Assembly: GCA_019459505.1 (NCBI GenBank)
Contig: JAIBEV010000110.1
Span: 1-64,000 of the forward strand
Length of the DNA: 64,000 nt
Origin: Candidatus Paracaedibacteraceae bacterium
GTDB lineage: Bacteria > Pseudomonadota > Alphaproteobacteria > Paracaedibacterales > Paracaedibacteraceae
Reading direction: 5' to 3'
Part shown: one piece after another, positions 62,194 through 64,000 of the stretch
Layout: each line of letters begins with the position of its first letter
Position numbering within the stretch: position 1 is the stretch's first letter
The notes under the pieces: generated by a model
What the model was told of the DNA's origin: nothing
Seen by the model: the letters and a program-made list of their open reading frames with translations, nothing else
Database searches by the model: none
Translations under genes and position numbers: made by a program

Positions 62194-63054
62194 ATGGATG
62201 ATTTACAGCTTTCCCTTTTCTTATTGATCTGCCTGAGTATTATTTCTTGGTGGATTGCGCCACGGTGGGTGGCAGCGATAGGAGCTGCCTTGAGTGCAGG
62301 CTATGCCTATTGGCTAGGTTATGTTGATGGGCTAGGTCTGCTGGTCCTAGCAGGTATAGGTCTAATGCTTAGAGGTTACTATACCGTTTATAAGCTGCCT
62401 GAGTTGCCAAAATTGGCTTTAGCAATCGTTCTCATTGGGGCTACCTTTACAGTTTATCTGCACTATATGCCCGGCTTTTATAATTTTATGGCTGCGAATC
62501 AGATCCGTCTCAGTCCTGCCTCTTCACCCTATACGGCTTATGTAAATATCGATAAAGCTTTGGTAGGGCTCATCTTCTTACTTTATTTTCCTGCCTTTAA
62601 TCGATCCTTAAAAGAATGGTTGCACTCGGCACGGTTTATTCCTCTACCGTTATTAATTGTATCTTTGCTGTTGATTGGCAGTGCATATGCAATCAATTAT
62701 ATCCAATTTGATCCAAAAGTTCCTTCTATCTTATGGTGGTGGATCCCTTTGAATCTCTTATTTGTTTGTGTTGCCGAAGAAGTTTTTTATCGCGGCTTTA
62801 TCCAGCGTGAACTCAGCAATGCTTTAAGTAATTATAAATATGGTCAGATGTCTGCTATTATTTTAACGGCTATTATCTGTGGTGCGGCCCATTATAGAGG
62901 GGGAATTTCTTTTGTCTTTTTATCGGGGTTAGCTGCCATTATTTATGGATACGTCTTTGTGAAGAGTCAACGATTAGAAACCTCTATTCTTATACATTTC
63001 TTTGTTAATCTCATTCATATCCTAACATTTAGTTACCCGTCTTTAAGTCGCTAA
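62194..63054 (+). CDS. CPBP family intramembrane metalloprotease
   Basis: A 286-residue membrane protein with about eight hydrophobic segments. The ABI/CPBP motifs are present: CVAEEVFYRGFIQREL (EE-x3-R), CGAAHYRGG with a His, and ILIHFFVNLIH (H-x3-N). Relatives include Rce1-type prenyl-protein proteases and bacteriocin-immunity proteins. The substrate is unknown. It lies 80 bases after the phosphoribosyltransferase gene and may be co-transcribed. Confidence 0.88.
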   Translation: MDDLQLSLFLLICLSIISWWIAPRWVAAIGAALSAGYAYWLGYVDGLGLLVLAGIGLMLRGYYTVYKLPELPKLALAIVLIGATFTVYLHYMPGFYNFMAANQIRLSPASSPYTAYVNIDKALVGLIFLLYFPAFNRSLKEWLHSARFIPLPLLIVSLLLIGSAYAINYIQFDPKVPSILWWWIPLNLLFVCVAEEVFYRGFIQRELSNALSNYKYGQMSAIILTAIICGAAHYRGGISFVFLSGLAAIIYGYVFVKSQRLETSILIHFFVNLIHILTFSYPSLSR

Positions 63055-63129
63055 ATTAAATGACTCTATGGACTATCAATAGGGATCATGCGATATTGAT
63101 GAATAAAGATAGTGAATCGTGAGGGACTT

Positions 63130-63477
63130 ATGGATCTAGGAACGCATTTGTTTACTTGGTGGCGTGGACAATTTATCGGAGAAGATGAATTTGGTAACCG
63201 CTACTATCAAGATAAAAAGAAGAATGGTCGAGGGATTTATCGTCGATGGGTTATCTATAAAGGGGATATTGAGGCCTCTAAAGTACCGGCCGATTGGCAT
63301 GGATGGTTGCATCATACCAACCCTGAACCGCCTCAACCTCGCAAGCGCTATTACTGGGAAAAAAATCATCAACGCAATTTAACCGGAACCAGATTTGCTT
63401 ATCGTCCTAAGGGGTGGGAAGCAAATAACTCAGCGGCTAAAAAAAGCTATGAAGCTTGGGCGCCCGACGCTTCCTAA
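63130..63477 (+). CDS. NDUFA12-like NADH:ubiquinone oxidoreductase subunit
   Basis: A 115-residue accessory subunit of complex I (B17.2 type), found in alphaproteobacteria and mitochondria. The start at 63130 has GAGGG just before it. It shows WRGQFIGEDEFGNRYYQDKK, RRWVIYKGDIEASKVPADWH, then GWLHHTNPEPP. It is a good marker of alphaproteobacterial origin. It is monocistronic and away from the nuo genes. Confidence 0.95.
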   Translation: MDLGTHLFTWWRGQFIGEDEFGNRYYQDKKKNGRGIYRRWVIYKGDIEASKVPADWHGWLHHTNPEPPQPRKRYYWEKNHQRNLTGTRFAYRPKGWEANNSAAKKSYEAWAPDAS

Positions 63478-63652
63478 AAGCTTAAGGAATATGGCCAGTT
63501 GGTAAAATTAGGTAGCCTAAAAAAGAAACAGTTGGTCTAAAACTGGGTAAAGTTTTATTGATTCATTTAGGATCATAGCTGTTAGAGAAGGTTGCTCATA
63601 GCTGGATGGAACTGTATTATCTATTCACATAATTTTAATAATAGAGTTGCCA
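63478..63652. other. Intergenic region before sfsA
   Basis: These 175 bases show no gene. A short TTAGG/CCTAA hairpin lies near 63509-63521 with A-rich flanks. The AT-rich 50 bases before sfsA probably contain its promoter, but no boxes stand out. Confidence 0.3.
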
Positions 63653-64000
63653 ATGAAATTTGCTAAGCCATTATTATCGGGAAGACTTATAAAACGTTAT
63701 AAACGATTTTTAACCGATGTGATTTTAGAAACCGGTGAAGAAGTGACAGCTCACTGCACCAGTACGGGTGCCATGTTAGGTTTGCTGAACCCAGGTGCAC
63801 AGGTATGGCTTAGCCCTGCTAGCAATCCCGACCGTAAACTAAAGTATACATGGGAAATGGTCGAAAGTGATGGGGTGAAGGTCGGGGTTAATACGGCCCA
63901 TCCTAATGACTTGGTTGCAGAAGCAATTACCGATAATATCATTCCGGAACTAATGGACTATACAACGGTTCGCCGAGAAGTAAAATATGGTCAAAACTCA
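63653..64000 (+). CDS. sfsA: SfsA family protein, cut by window edge
   Basis: An ATG at 63653 opens a frame that stays open to the window edge, 116 codons. The translation starts MKFAKPLLSGRLIKRYKRFL. It then has the conserved ILETGEEVTAHCTSTGAMLG, VGVNTAHPNDLVAEAI and a basic RREVKYG near the edge. SfsA proteins have a nuclease-like fold and were named for sugar fermentation stimulation; the role is not settled. About half the gene is present. Confidence 0.92.
   Translation, partial: MKFAKPLLSGRLIKRYKRFLTDVILETGEEVTAHCTSTGAMLGLLNPGAQVWLSPASNPDRKLKYTWEMVESDGVKVGVNTAHPNDLVAEAITDNIIPELMDYTTVRREVKYGQNS

Overview
The window reads as chromosome of an AT-rich (roughly 40% GC by eye) alphaproteobacterium, most like an amoeba- or protist-associated lineage such as Holosporales/Paracaedibacter. 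The class assignment rests on an NDUFA12-type complex I accessory subunit, an RpoH sigma factor, a DivL-type cell-cycle pseudo-kinase, ETF-ubiquinone oxidoreductase with glutaryl-CoA dehydrogenase, and alphaproteobacterial SerC. The family-level guess is inference from gene style: secreted repeat and Cys-rich proteins, an exported patatin phospholipase, small secreted unknowns and a reduced flagellar cluster. Coding density is high and most genes lie in short operons with overlapping stops and starts.

Layout. 1-5.2 kb: an edge fragment of an IS transposase, gcdH, a secreted unknown, a DUF167 protein, a Do-family protease, rpoZ and tRNA-Arg(UCU). 5.2-11.9 kb: a GST-like protein, a Lon-family protease, a large secreted protein with tandem repeats and two six-cysteine domains, and a divergent membrane protein with a Pro/Gln-rich tail. 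11.9-15.7 kb: an operon rpoH > six-TM histidine kinase > haem-oxygenase-like diiron-type enzyme > response regulator; this is the strongest candidate for an undescribed system. 15.9-22 kb: exported trypsin-like protease, lytic transglycosylase, NifU-type Fe-S protein, then msbA > LPLAT > nusB > exported unknown. 22-32 kb: secreted unknowns, two DsbA-family proteins, YggT, dxs and valS. 32-42.3 kb: rne > folD > serC, patatin, uracil-DNA glycosylase, ETF-QO > ispE, and pal. 42.3-53 kb: bioH-like > bioC, znuA, a frameshifted LD-carboxypeptidase, an acyl-CoA ligase with a basic N-terminal extension, divL, and mnmA > ispD > ispF. 53-64 kb: GGCT-like protein, slt, dapA > smpB > murJ, an MFS transporter with a possible structured leader, csrA, flgB-flgC-fliE, a frameshifted phosphoribosyltransferase, a CPBP protease, the NDUFA12 subunit, and the start of sfsA.

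How it fits together. Four MEP-pathway genes (dxs, ispE, ispD, ispF) sit in three loci, so isoprenoids are made de novo. Envelope biogenesis is heavily represented: msbA, LPLAT, murJ, pal, slt, two DsbA proteins and a Do protease. The DsbA proteins could form the disulfides of the six-cysteine secreted protein. GCDH passes electrons via ETF to ETF-QO. DivL implies a CckA-CtrA circuit elsewhere in the genome. Two genes are broken by small indels at simple-sequence runs (GCGCGC and GGGG), which are either early decay or sequence errors. All functions are read from sequence patterns; no search was run.
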